Shown here one piece after another: positions 41,465-49,680 of a stretch of 64,000 nucleotides of DNA; the first letter of the stretch is position 1; the number at the start of each line of letters is the position of its first letter. The notes beneath the pieces are model-generated. The model saw only the letters and a list, made by a program, of their open reading frames with translations. It searched no databases and had not been told where the DNA came from. Where the stretch lies: positions 1 to 64,000 of the forward strand of contig DASQSE010000088.1 in assembly GCA_035642535.1 (NCBI GenBank), given 5' to 3'. This DNA comes from Jatrophihabitans sp035642535. Lineage in GTDB: Bacteria > Actinomycetota > Actinomycetes > Mycobacteriales > Jatrophihabitantaceae. The position numbers and the translations under genes are program-made.

Positions 41465-42568
41465 ATGCGAGATATCGGCGGATTGCTGACGGGGGTCGTG
41501 CAGGAGATCGACGCGCCTGGAGCAGCACTGGCCATCGCCGCCGAAGGAGAGGTGCGCGAGTTCGCGGCGGGCATCGCGAACATCGACACGGGCGTGGAGA
41601 TGACGCCGGACACGCTGTTCCCGATCGCGTCGATCACCAAGGTGTTCACCGCGACGCTCGTCATGCAACTCGTCGACGAGGGCCGCGTCGACCTCGACCG
41701 TCCGGTGCGCGACTACCTGCCGGACTTCCGGGTGGCCGACGAGGCGGCGACCCGCACCGTGACGATCCGGCAGCTGCTCACCCACACCTCGGGCATCGAC
41801 GGTGACAAGGAAGACGCGTTCGGCCGCGGCGACGATGCGCTGGCCCGCTATGTCGCCGACTGCGCAACGCTCGGCCAGACACATCCGCCGGGCGCGACGT
41901 TCTCGTACTGCAACAGCGGCTTCAACATCCTCGGGCATCTGGTAGCCGTGTTGCGGAACCAGACGTGGGATGACGCGATCGGCGAGCGGGTGTTCGAACC
42001 GCTCGGCATGCAGCACAGCGGCACGTTGCCGGAACACGTCATCTGGCGTCGACTGGCCGCGGGGCATCAGCGCGGCGACGACGGCCGCCCCGAACTGCTG
42101 CCGGTGTGGGAGGCCGAGCGCGCGCACGGCCCGGCGGGCGGCGTCGTCTCCTCGGCGCGGCAGTTGCTCGACTTCGCCGCGGCCTTCATGTCATCAGGCA
42201 ACGCCGGACTGCTGTCCGCGGCGAGTATGCGAGCGATGACTTCGCCGCAGGTGACGCTGCCGAACCCGCACGACGACGAGACGCATCAGGGACTGGGCTG
42301 GGCGCTGGCCCGCTACCCCGGCCAGCCGGGGCCGCGCTCGGGCCGGCGATCGCGATCGTGGTGGCCGGTCTCGCGTTCAACGGATTCGGCGAGGCGCTGG
42401 CCGAGGCGGCGAGCAAGCGGATTCGCGGCAAGCCGGCACCCCGCATGTCGGCGGCCGGTGCAGCCGCCGACGTCCTCGACGACGGCGCCGCGCACGTGCT
42501 GCGGGTGCGCGACCTGTCCGTCACGTTCCCGACCCGGTCCGGGTCCATCACACCGGTCCGCGAAGTGA
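41465..42568 (+). pseudogene. Class C serine hydrolase, C-terminally truncated by a deletion junction
   Basis: From ATG 41465 (AAGGAG upstream) residues 1 to about 287 are a good class C hydrolase with Ser56-x-x-Lys59 (SITK) and YCN (148-150). Family sequence ends at GLGWALARYPG (near 42325). The remaining about 80 codons to TGA 42568 are out-of-frame sequence of the next gene. The HGG motif and the C-terminal domain, both present in the paralog at 33255, are missing. In the other frame dipeptide-permease sequence begins at once. A deletion, or an assembly collapse, is the simplest explanation. Loss of the third catalytic motif predicts an inactive product. Confidence 0.83.
42334..42444 (+). 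pseudogene. Remnant of dipeptide ABC permease (DppC C-terminus)
   Basis: The frame of the following ATPase encodes, before its ATG, LGPAIAIVVAGLAFNGFGEA and then a basic tail (SKRIRGKPAPR). DppC/OppC permeases end in just this way: a last span, LAFNxxGDALRDALDPR, then a basic tail. Only about 37 codons remain, and no start codon of a permease is present. There is no stop between this remnant and the ATPase, which suggests the ancestor was a DppC-DppD fusion. Confidence 0.75.
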
Positions 42569-43512
42569 GTTTCGACGTGGCGCCGGGGGAGCGGCTCGGG
42601 ATCGTCGGCGAGTCGGCCAGCGGCAAGAGCCTGACTGCGCTCGCCATCGCGCAGCTCGTGCCCTACCCCGGTCAGGTCACCGCCGCCGCGATCGACCTGG
42701 CCGGCAACGACCTGCCGCGCATGCCCAAACGCGCGTTGACGCGGCTGCTCGGCCGCTCGCTCGCCATGGTCTTCCAGGACCCGGCCACCTCGCTCAATCC
42801 CGCGCTGCGCGTCGGCCGGCAACTGACCGAGGTGGCTGAGGTGCACAGCGGCCTCGGCCGCCGGGCCGCCCGGGAGCGCGCCGTCGCCCAGCTGGCGCGG
42901 GTGCGGTTGTCGAATCCCGGCTACCGACTGCGGCAGTATCCGGTGCAGCTCTCCGGAGGTATGCGGCAGCGCGCGACGCTCGCGATGGGCCTGATGGCCG
43001 AGCCGCAGTTGATCATCGCGGACGAGCCGACGAGCGCCCTGGACGTGACGGTGCAGGAGCAGATCGTGCGGCTGCTGCGCACCGTCAGCGACGACACCGG
43101 CGCGGCGGTGATCTTCATCAGTCACGACATCGCGGTCGTGGGGCAGCTGTGCGAGCGGGTGCTGGTGATGTACGCGGGCCGCATCGTGGAGGACCTCGAC
43201 GTGGCCGCGCTGCGGACGGACCCGGCGCACCCTTACACGCGCGCGCTGATCGGCTCGATCCCGGACATGACCACGAGCCGCACCAAGCAGATGGTGACGA
43301 TCGAAGGACGGCCGCCCGATCCGGCCGAAGTGGGCAGCGGCTGCGCATTCGCCCCACGCTGCGGGCACGCGACGCAGCTGTGCCGCGACATGCGTCCGGA
43401 CCTGCGTCCGCTCGGCACGAACGGGCGGCGGCGCGCCGCCTGCTGGTTCCCGCAGCACGCCGACGCGGACAACGGCGACCTGCTGGGCGCGTCTCAGGGG
43501 GCGCCGCGGTGA
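42445..43512 (+). CDS. Dipeptide/oligopeptide ABC transporter ATPase, DppD-like
   Basis: A 355-residue ATPase if read from ATG 42445. Walker A is GESASGKS, the signature LSGGMRQR, Walker B LIIADEPTSALD, and the C-terminal oligopeptide-type extension has HPYTRALIGSIPD and clustered Cys (CAFAPRCGH). It would pair with DppF to energise peptide import. No complete permease or binding protein is in the window, since the permease upstream is reduced to a remnant. The ATG lacks a good Shine-Dalgarno, consistent with an ancestral fusion. Confidence 0.88.
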   Translation: MSAAGAAADVLDDGAAHVLRVRDLSVTFPTRSGSITPVREVSFDVAPGERLGIVGESASGKSLTALAIAQLVPYPGQVTAAAIDLAGNDLPRMPKRALTRLLGRSLAMVFQDPATSLNPALRVGRQLTEVAEVHSGLGRRAARERAVAQLARVRLSNPGYRLRQYPVQLSGGMRQRATLAMGLMAEPQLIIADEPTSALDVTVQEQIVRLLRTVSDDTGAAVIFISHDIAVVGQLCERVLVMYAGRIVEDLDVAALRTDPAHPYTRALIGSIPDMTTSRTKQMVTIEGRPPDPAEVGSGCAFAPRCGHATQLCRDMRPDLRPLGTNGRRRAACWFPQHADADNGDLLGASQGAPR

Positions 43513-44456
43513 CGACGCTGCACATCGAGGACGTCAGCGTCCGGTACGGCGCCGGGCCGACGGCGGTGCTGGCCGTCGACCAAGTGAGCCTCACAGTGCC
43601 CGCGGGCGGCGTGGTCGGTGTGGTGGGCGAGTCCGGCTCGGGCAAATCCACGCTCGCCCGCGCGATCGTCGGACTTGCCCCTTTGCATGGCGGCCGCATC
43701 ATGTGGGACGGCGCGGTCGAGCCGAAGCGTTGGCTGCGCCGGCGTCCGAGCCGCGCTCAGCTCGTGTTCCAGAACCCGTACGCCTCGTTGGACCCGCGTC
43801 TGTCGGTCGGCGCGACGATCGGTGAGGCGGTCGCGTCGCGTGAGCGGCTCGCGCGCAAGGCGCAGACCGCCGAGGTCGGAGAACTGCTCGACCTAGTAGG
43901 GCTGCCGGCGCGCTACGCGAGCATGCTGCCTCGCGACCTGTCGGGAGGTCAGCGGCAACGGGTCGCGATTGCGCGCGCGCTGGCCGCCCGGCCGGACGTG
44001 CTGATCGCGGACGAGATCACGTCCGCGCTCGACGTTTCGGTGCAGGGCGCGATCCTGAACCTGCTGTCGTCGCTGCGTGAACAGCTCTCGCTCGGCGTGC
44101 TGTTCATCTCGCACAACCTGTCGGTGGTCCGCTACATCAGCGACCGGGTCGCGGTGATGTACCTCGGCCGGGTCGTGGAGAACGCGCCCGTCGAGCATGT
44201 TGTGCAGGAGCCGGCGCATCCGTACACGCGGGTGCTCCTCGAGGCCGTCCCGCGCCTCGACGTCCCGCTCGACCCGGCACCGCCCGACGTCGACAGCGAG
44301 CCACCGGACCCGCACCATCCGCCGTCCGGCTGCCACTTCCACCCACGCTGCCCGATGGGGCCGCGGGTTTTCGCCGAGCGGGAGATCTGCGTGGCGCGCG
44401 ATCCGTCCGATGGTCATCCCGAGCGTCGGCACGCCGCGATGTGCCACTTCGCATGA
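43509..44456 (+). CDS. Dipeptide/oligopeptide ABC transporter ATPase, DppF-like
   Basis: A 315-residue ATPase. Walker A GESGSGKS, signature LSGGQRQR, Walker B LIADEITSALD, and the oligo_HPY-type tail with HPYTRVLLEAVP and CHFHPRCPMG. GTG 43509 overlaps the DppD stop by 4 bp (GTGA). Together with DppD it would form the ATPase pair of a peptide importer. Without its permease it may be non-functional or serve another permease elsewhere. It is convergent with the ABC-2 permease gene, 10 bp apart. Confidence 0.92.
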   Translation: MTTLHIEDVSVRYGAGPTAVLAVDQVSLTVPAGGVVGVVGESGSGKSTLARAIVGLAPLHGGRIMWDGAVEPKRWLRRRPSRAQLVFQNPYASLDPRLSVGATIGEAVASRERLARKAQTAEVGELLDLVGLPARYASMLPRDLSGGQRQRVAIARALAARPDVLIADEITSALDVSVQGAILNLLSSLREQLSLGVLFISHNLSVVRYISDRVAVMYLGRVVENAPVEHVVQEPAHPYTRVLLEAVPRLDVPLDPAPPDVDSEPPDPHHPPSGCHFHPRCPMGPRVFAEREICVARDPSDGHPERRHAAMCHFA

Positions 44457-44466
44457 CGCGGACGGG

Positions 44467-45291
44467 TCAGCTGGCGCGTTTGTAGGCGCGCACCGCGAGC
44501 GGCGCGAACACTACGAAGATGCCGACCAGCCAGACGATGCTCTTCCACAGGTTGTCGGCGATCGGGCCGCCGAGCGCGAGTGCGCGCATCGTGTCGACCA
44601 CGTACGTGACAGGCTGGTTGTTCGCGAACGCTTGCAGCCACCCGGGCATGGTGTCGATCGGCACGAACGCCGAACTCAAGAACGTCAAGGGGAACAGCCA
44701 GATCATCCCGAACGCCTGCACCGACTCCTCGTCCTTGATCGCCAGGCCGGTGAACGCGGCGATGCAGCAGATCGCCAACCCGAACAGCGTCGCGAACGCG
44801 ATCATCGCCACCGCCGGCAGGAAACCGTTCTCGAACCGGAAGCCCACCGCATAGCCGACGCCGACGATGATCAGGATCGTCACCAGCATTCGCGACGTGT
44901 CGGCGACGAGCCGCCCGGCCAGGACCGCCGAGCGCGCCATCGGCATCGACCGGAACCGGTCGATGACGCCCTTCTGAAGCTCGATCGCGAGCGCGATCGC
45001 GGTGCCGAAGGTCGCGAAGGCGGCGGTCTGGGCGATGATGCCCGGCATCAGGAAGTTGACGTACCCGCCCTCGACGCCGACCGGGATCGCGCCGCCGAAC
45101 ACGTAGCGGAATATCAGGACGAACATCACCGGCTGGATGACCGTGAACGCGATGTACGCGGGCACCCGCATCCAGACAAGCAGGTTGCGGCGGGTGATCG
45201 TGAGCGTGTCGCTGACGGCCCACCGCAGCCGCAGACCCAGCGGCGGCTCGTCGACGTGCAGCTGGTCAGAGGTGAGGACGGCAGTCGCCAT
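44467..45291 (-). CDS. ABC-2 type exporter permease (DrrB-like)
   Basis: A 274-residue membrane protein with six predicted spans. The first follows LLVWMRVPAYIAFTVIQPVMFVLIF, and the family ABC-2 signature includes DRFRSMPMARSAVLAGRL. The late AFVPIDTMPGWLQAFANNQPVTYVVD is typical of DrrB/daunorubicin-type exporters. The ATG overlaps the ATPase stop (TGATG). Substrate unknown; such pairs export lipids, drugs or antibiotics. Confidence 0.92.
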   Translation of the reverse strand: MATAVLTSDQLHVDEPPLGLRLRWAVSDTLTITRRNLLVWMRVPAYIAFTVIQPVMFVLIFRYVFGGAIPVGVEGGYVNFLMPGIIAQTAAFATFGTAIALAIELQKGVIDRFRSMPMARSAVLAGRLVADTSRMLVTILIIVGVGYAVGFRFENGFLPAVAMIAFATLFGLAICCIAAFTGLAIKDEESVQAFGMIWLFPLTFLSSAFVPIDTMPGWLQAFANNQPVTYVVDTMRALALGGPIADNLWKSIVWLVGIFVVFAPLAVRAYKRAS

Positions 45292-46313
45292 CACGAAGCC
45301 TTTCCGTCTCGGCTCGCGCGCCCGCGGCCGCGCTTCGGGCGCTGCTGCGCTTCGTCTGCGGCGGCGTGCCCGGTCAGCGCCAGGAACACGTCGTCGAGCG
45401 ACGGCCGACGCAGCGTCAACCCGACGGCTGCGACCTGGGCGGCATCGAGCGCGCGTACACCGTCCACCAGCGCGTCCGAGCCACGGTCGCCGACGCCGAC
45501 CGTGACACGACCCGTCTCGGCGTCGTGATGCGGCTCGCCCTCGGCGATCCCGGCGACCGCCTGCAGCGCGGCCGCCGCCTGGTTGCTCTCCGGGACGCTG
45601 AACTCGAGCACGTCGCCGCCGATGCGGCTCTTGAGCTGTTCCGACGTCCCGGTCGCGATCACCTTCCCATAATCGATGACCGCGATCTCGTCGGCGAGCT
45701 CGTCCGCCTCTTCGAGGTACTGGGTGGTGAGCAGCAGCGTGGTGCCGCGGGCGACCAGCGAGCGGATGACGTCCCACATGCCCAGGCGCGAGCGCGGATC
45801 GAGGCCGGTCGTCGGCTCGTCGAGGAAGAGCACCTTCGGGTCGCCGACCAGGCTCGCGGCCAGATCGAGGCGGCGCTGCATGCCGCCGGAGAAGCCTTTG
45901 GCCGGCCGGTCTGCGGCATCGGCGATGTCGAACTGCTCGAGCAGCTCGCCCGCCCGCCGGCGCGCGTCGGCGCGGCTGAGGTGATACAGCCGCCCGATCA
46001 GCTCCAGGTTCTCGCGTCCGGTCAGCTCCTCCTGGATCGCGGCCGACTGGCCGGCCAGCCCGATCGAGCGGCGCACCGCGCTCGCCTGGTGCACGACGTC
46101 GCGGCCGTCGACCAGCGCACGTCCGCCATCGGGGCGCAGCAGCGTGGTGAGGATCCGGACGGCGGTCGTCTTCCCAGCGCCGTTCGGGCCCAGCACGCCG
46201 AGCACGCTGCCGCGCCGGACGGTCAGGTCGACGCCACGCAGTGCGTTCACCTCGCCGAACGATTTCGTCAGGCCTTCCGCCACGATCGCGCTATCGCCGT
46301 TTGCCTCGACCAC
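45291..46313 (-). CDS. ABC-2 exporter ATPase (DrrA-like)
   Basis: A 340-residue ATPase. Walker A GPNGAGKTT, signature FSGGMQRRLD, Walker B VLFLDEPTTGLD, and a C-terminal DrrA-type domain (LEFSVPESNQAAAALQAV to RRPSLDDVFLALTG) followed by a basic tail. It forms an exporter with the next gene, to which it is coupled. GTG start at 46313. No substrate-linked gene is adjacent. Confidence 0.93.
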   Translation of the reverse strand: MVEANGDSAIVAEGLTKSFGEVNALRGVDLTVRRGSVLGVLGPNGAGKTTAVRILTTLLRPDGGRALVDGRDVVHQASAVRRSIGLAGQSAAIQEELTGRENLELIGRLYHLSRADARRRAGELLEQFDIADAADRPAKGFSGGMQRRLDLAASLVGDPKVLFLDEPTTGLDPRSRLGMWDVIRSLVARGTTLLLTTQYLEEADELADEIAVIDYGKVIATGTSEQLKSRIGGDVLEFSVPESNQAAAALQAVAGIAEGEPHHDAETGRVTVGVGDRGSDALVDGVRALDAAQVAAVGLTLRRPSLDDVFLALTGHAAADEAQQRPKRGRGRASRDGKAS

Positions 46314-46392
46314 GCGGCCAACCTACCTACGCCGCGGTGATCTCTGCATCCCGCTTATCGCGTCCGCCCCGGCGACACGCAATGCTGGGCAG

Positions 46393-46785
46393 GTGACGCA
46401 ACGCAACGTGCTCGGCGACGAACTGGAGCCCTGCGGCACCGATCCGGTCACCGGCTTCTTCCGGGACGGCTGCTGCAACACCGGACCGGAGGATCTGGGC
46501 AGCCACACGATCTGCGCGGTCGTCACGGCCGAGTTCCTCGAACACCAGCTCGGCATCGGAAACGACCTGTCCACGCCGCGGCCGGAGTACCAGTTCCCCG
46601 GCCTCGTGCCGGGCGACCGGTGGTGCGTAACCGCGTTGAACTGGGCGCGTGCGTATCAGGACGGAGTCGCCGCACCGGTCGTGCTCTCGGCCACCAACGC
46701 CGCCGTCCTCGAGATCATGCCGATCGACGTGCTGCGCGAGTTCGCCGTCGACGTCCCGGCCGACCCGAGCTCACTGGAGCAGTAG
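46393..46785 (+). CDS. DUF2237 protein
   Basis: A 130-residue protein. It has NVLGDELEPCGTDPVTGFFRDGCCNTGPEDLGSHTIC (read in parts: LGDELEPCG, GFFRDGCC, DLGSHTIC), FPGLVPGDRWCVTALNWARA and the final VLEIMPIDVLREFAVD. These are the conserved blocks of DUF2237, a small enzyme-like family with conserved Cys and no proven function. GTG 46393 is chosen since family members begin shortly before RNVLG. It is divergent from the DrrAB operon. Confidence 0.88.
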   Translation: MTQRNVLGDELEPCGTDPVTGFFRDGCCNTGPEDLGSHTICAVVTAEFLEHQLGIGNDLSTPRPEYQFPGLVPGDRWCVTALNWARAYQDGVAAPVVLSATNAAVLEIMPIDVLREFAVDVPADPSSLEQ

Positions 46786-46912
46786 CGCCGCCAGGTTGGT
46801 AGCACCACAGTTCGGACGGCAGCCTCCCACCTCGCCTTTCCGGGGTGCGGACCTTATGGTGATCGCACGCGGGACGGGGGCGTCGTGCGCGACGGAAACG
46901 GGGAGTCACACG

Positions 46913-47971
46913 ATGCGCAAATCCAGAGTCATGATCGCTGCTGCGGTCGTCTGTTCGGCTTGGCTCGCACCGGGGATCGCGGGTGCCGCGACGCCGACGC
47001 CGGTCGCGGACGGGTTCGCCGGTCCGCTGCAGATCGCCGTCGGGGCAACCGGGCGGGTGTATGTCGCCCAGGACTTCGCCGGCGTCCTGAGCAAGATCAA
47101 CAAGAACGGCGTCGTGTCCGATCTCGTGACGGCGCCGGGCACCGAGGTGGCCGGTGTCGCCGCACTCGGCGAAGGCACCGTCTTCTACACGACGAGCATC
47201 GGCGGCACCGAGGACACGCCGGCCACCGCGACCGAACTGCGCCGGGTGCTGCCGAACGGACACGTGTCGACGCTCGCCGATCTCAAGTCCTACGAGGACA
47301 CGGTGAACCCGGACCAGATCAACACGTACGGCATCACCGACATCAGCCAATCGTGCGCGGATCAGTGGCCCGCCGAGGCCGGCCCGGTGTCGTACACCGG
47401 AATCCTCGACTCGCACCCGTACTCCGTGGCGCTGGCGCCGGGTGGGGTGTACGTCGGCGAGGCGGCGGGCAACGACATCCTGCGCGTCACGCCGAACGGG
47501 GCGATCCACACGGTCGCGGTCCTGCCGCCGCAGCCGACCGTGATCACCGCGGACGCCGCCGCGGCGAACGGCCTGCCGGACTGCGTCGTCGGCCTGACCT
47601 ACAACTTCGAGCCGGTGCCCACCGACGTCGAGGTCGGCGCGAACGGGATGCTCTACGTGAGCCTGCTGCCGGGCGGCCCCGAGGATCCGAGCTTCGGCGC
47701 GCGCGGCGCGGTGTACCGCGTCAACCCGCACACCGGGTCCGCCACCAAGATCGCGGGCGGCTTCGCCGGCGCGAGCAACCTGGCGCTCGGCCCGAACGGC
47801 ACGATCTACGTTTCGGAGCTGTTCGCCGACGACATTGCGGTCGTGCAGGGCGGGACGACGGTCGACACGATTCCGCTGCTCTCGCCCGCGTCCGTCGAAT
47901 ACGCCCGCGGCGCGCTGTATGCGTCGACCGACGTGTTCGGCAACGGGGCGGTCGTCAAGATCACGCCGTAA
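46913..47971 (+). CDS. Secreted ScyD/ScyE-family beta-propeller protein
   Basis: A 352-residue exported protein. The signal peptide MRKSRVMIAAAVVCSAWLAP ends near GAATP. The mature part has repeated NHL-like blades (GPLQIAVGATGRVYVAQDF, PYSVALAPGGVYVGEAAGN, PTDVEVGANGMLYVSLLPG, ASNLALGPNGTIYVSELF). This is the ScyD/ScyE family, named from the scytonemin cluster but widespread in actinobacteria. Function here is unknown. ATG 46913 has GGGGAG upstream. It is convergent with the MoxR-like gene across an A2 palindrome. Confidence 0.87.
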   Translation: MRKSRVMIAAAVVCSAWLAPGIAGAATPTPVADGFAGPLQIAVGATGRVYVAQDFAGVLSKINKNGVVSDLVTAPGTEVAGVAALGEGTVFYTTSIGGTEDTPATATELRRVLPNGHVSTLADLKSYEDTVNPDQINTYGITDISQSCADQWPAEAGPVSYTGILDSHPYSVALAPGGVYVGEAAGNDILRVTPNGAIHTVAVLPPQPTVITADAAAANGLPDCVVGLTYNFEPVPTDVEVGANGMLYVSLLPGGPEDPSFGARGAVYRVNPHTGSATKIAGGFAGASNLALGPNGTIYVSELFADDIAVVQGGTTVDTIPLLSPASVEYARGALYASTDVFGNGAVVKITP

Positions 47972-47984
47972 CCCATAACCATCG

Positions 47985-48036
47985 CGAGTTGTCCGCCCTT
48001 AGCTGCGTCCACGTGCGCGGAAGGGCGGACAACTCG
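47985..48036. terminator. Inverted repeat, family A2 copy 3
   Basis: CGAGTTGTCCGCCCTT and AAGGGCGGACAACTCG form a perfect 16-bp stem around AGCTGCGTCCACGTGCGCGG. It lies between the convergent ScyD/E-like and MoxR-like genes. Confidence 0.8.
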
Positions 48037-48042
48037 TCGGCA

Positions 48043-49467
48043 TCAGGCGCCGTAGACGGTGCGGGCACCGTCGCTGTCCTTGGCGAGGCGGCGGTTGAGG
48101 TACAGCCCTTCCATCGCGAATTCGATGACGGAGGCGGCCACCCCGATCGCGGTCGGCCCCTCGCCGACGCCGTCCGGCTCGAGCCGGTCGAGCAGCCCGG
48201 AGAGCACCGGCACCGGGCCGAGCTGGGTCAGCACCTCCTGCGCGGCGACCGCGTCGCCGGTGGTGACGGTCAGCCCGCCGTCGAAGCGATCCTGCAGCGG
48301 GCGCAGATCCATGCCGGCCAGCCGGGAGCGGTAGGTCTCGACGACTGCGCGGCGCAGCAGGTGTTCGAGTACCTCGAATTCGCGGCCCTCGTCGGCGTCG
48401 TCGAACTCGACCTTGCCGCGTGAGGCCGGGATGACCGCCGGCAGATCGCAGACGCGGGCCACCGCGGCGTCTTCGTGCACGAGCGCGGCGCGGCGCACCG
48501 CCGCGGCCGCGACCGTCTCGACCGCCGCGATCGCGAAGCGCGCCGAGACGCCGGAGCGCTGGTCGACCTGCGGCGCGTCGCGCACCGCGCGGGCGAACCG
48601 GCCCAGCACCTCGAGCAGGTGCTGCGGGACGAGCGGCGCCGCGTGATCGGTGTCCGCCCAGAGCACCGCCGACTCCTGCGCGATGAGCGCGAGCTCGTCG
48701 GCCAGCTCGAGCGGGTAGTGCGTGCGCACCTCGGCGCCGAACCGGTCCTTCAGCGGCGTGATGATGCGGCCGCGATTGGTGTAGTCCTCGGGGTTCGCGC
48801 TGGCGATGACGAGCAGGTCGAGCGGCAGCCGCAGCTGGTAGCCGCGCACCTGGATGTCCCGCTCCTCCAGCACGTTGAGCAGCGCGACCTGGATGCGCTC
48901 GGCGAGGTCGGGCAGCTCGTTGATCGCGAAGATGCCGCGGTTGGTGCGCGGCACGAGGCCGTAGTGGACGGTCTCCGGGTCGCCGAGCGTGCGGCCCTCG
49001 GCCACCTTGATCGGGTCGATGTCGCCGATCAGGTCGCCGACGCTGGTGTCCGGCGTCGCCAGCTTCTCGCCGTACCGCTCGGTGCGGTGCTTCCACGCGA
49101 TCGGGGTCAGCTCGCCGTCGGCGTCGACGAGTTGCTGACACCGGCCGCAGGTCGGCGCGTACGGGTGGTCGTTGATCTCGCAGCCGGCCACGATCGGCGT
49201 CCACTCGTCGAGCAGGCCGAGCAGCGTGCGGATCACCCGGGTCTTGCCCTGCCCGCGCTCGCCGAGCAGCACCATGTCGTGACCGGCGAGCAGGGCGCGC
49301 TCGACCTCAGGCACCACGGTGTCGTCGAAGCCGACGATGCCGGGCAGCGAGGGCTCGCCGGCGGCGAGCCGGTTGATCAGGTTCTGCCGGATCTCGGTCT
49401 TGACGGAGCGGTGCACGTGCCCGGACGCGCGCAGTTCGCCCAGGGTGGCGATCGCGGGAGCTGTCAC
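48043..49467 (-). CDS. MoxR / Mg-chelatase-like AAA ATPase
   Basis: A 474-residue AAA+ protein. Walker A is GERGQGKT (69-76). A Cys cluster (C96, C107, C110 in CEINDHPYAPTCGRC) may bind zinc. The Walker B region is GIFAINELPDL, with sensor ASANPEDYTNRGR. It matches Rv0958-type chelatase-like ATPases, whose genes normally adjoin a VWA protein of Rv0959 type; that protein is 17 kb away at 29403. GTG 49467 is chosen from family N-termini (TLGELRASGHVHRSV); a TTG at 49494 would add nine residues. It probably powers metal or cofactor insertion into an unknown client. Confidence 0.9.
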   Translation of the reverse strand: MTAPAIATLGELRASGHVHRSVKTEIRQNLINRLAAGEPSLPGIVGFDDTVVPEVERALLAGHDMVLLGERGQGKTRVIRTLLGLLDEWTPIVAGCEINDHPYAPTCGRCQQLVDADGELTPIAWKHRTERYGEKLATPDTSVGDLIGDIDPIKVAEGRTLGDPETVHYGLVPRTNRGIFAINELPDLAERIQVALLNVLEERDIQVRGYQLRLPLDLLVIASANPEDYTNRGRIITPLKDRFGAEVRTHYPLELADELALIAQESAVLWADTDHAAPLVPQHLLEVLGRFARAVRDAPQVDQRSGVSARFAIAAVETVAAAAVRRAALVHEDAAVARVCDLPAVIPASRGKVEFDDADEGREFEVLEHLLRRAVVETYRSRLAGMDLRPLQDRFDGGLTVTTGDAVAAQEVLTQLGPVPVLSGLLDRLEPDGVGEGPTAIGVAASVIEFAMEGLYLNRRLAKDSDGARTVYGA

Positions 49468-49516
49468 CCTCTCGACGCTACGTGTCCGCGGCAAGTGCTC
49501 GCCAGGTGTGAACGGC

Positions 49517-49680
49517 GCGAGGAGCGAAGCTCCCGAGCGACCATGGCCCGGATGTGGCGCGGCGATGTCTGGACTGAGGAGTCGAGGTGCCGACGGAGGA
49601 GGTGCCGAGCGACGAGGGAAGACATCGTCCTAGGGCGCCGCATCCGTTGCGAGGAGCGAGGTCCCCGAGCGACCATCGGC
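49517..49680 (+). repeat. Composite repeat: dispersed repeat copy 2 between 31-bp direct repeats
   Basis: GCGAGGAGCGAAGCTCCCGA (49517) and GCGAGGAGCGAGGTCCCCGA (49649) begin two direct repeats of about 31 bp that both end in GAGCGACCAT. Between them lies 49556-49641, related to the minus strand of 34781-34868. No gene is seen in this 213-bp gap between the MoxR-like start and the lipoprotein stop. Confidence 0.65.

Noticed and set aside
42106..43512. A single long permease-ATPase fusion gene starting at 42106
   Set aside because: The first 76 codons are out-of-frame hydrolase sequence with no family match. Only from about 42337 does the frame read as permease, so 42445 is the first sensible start.
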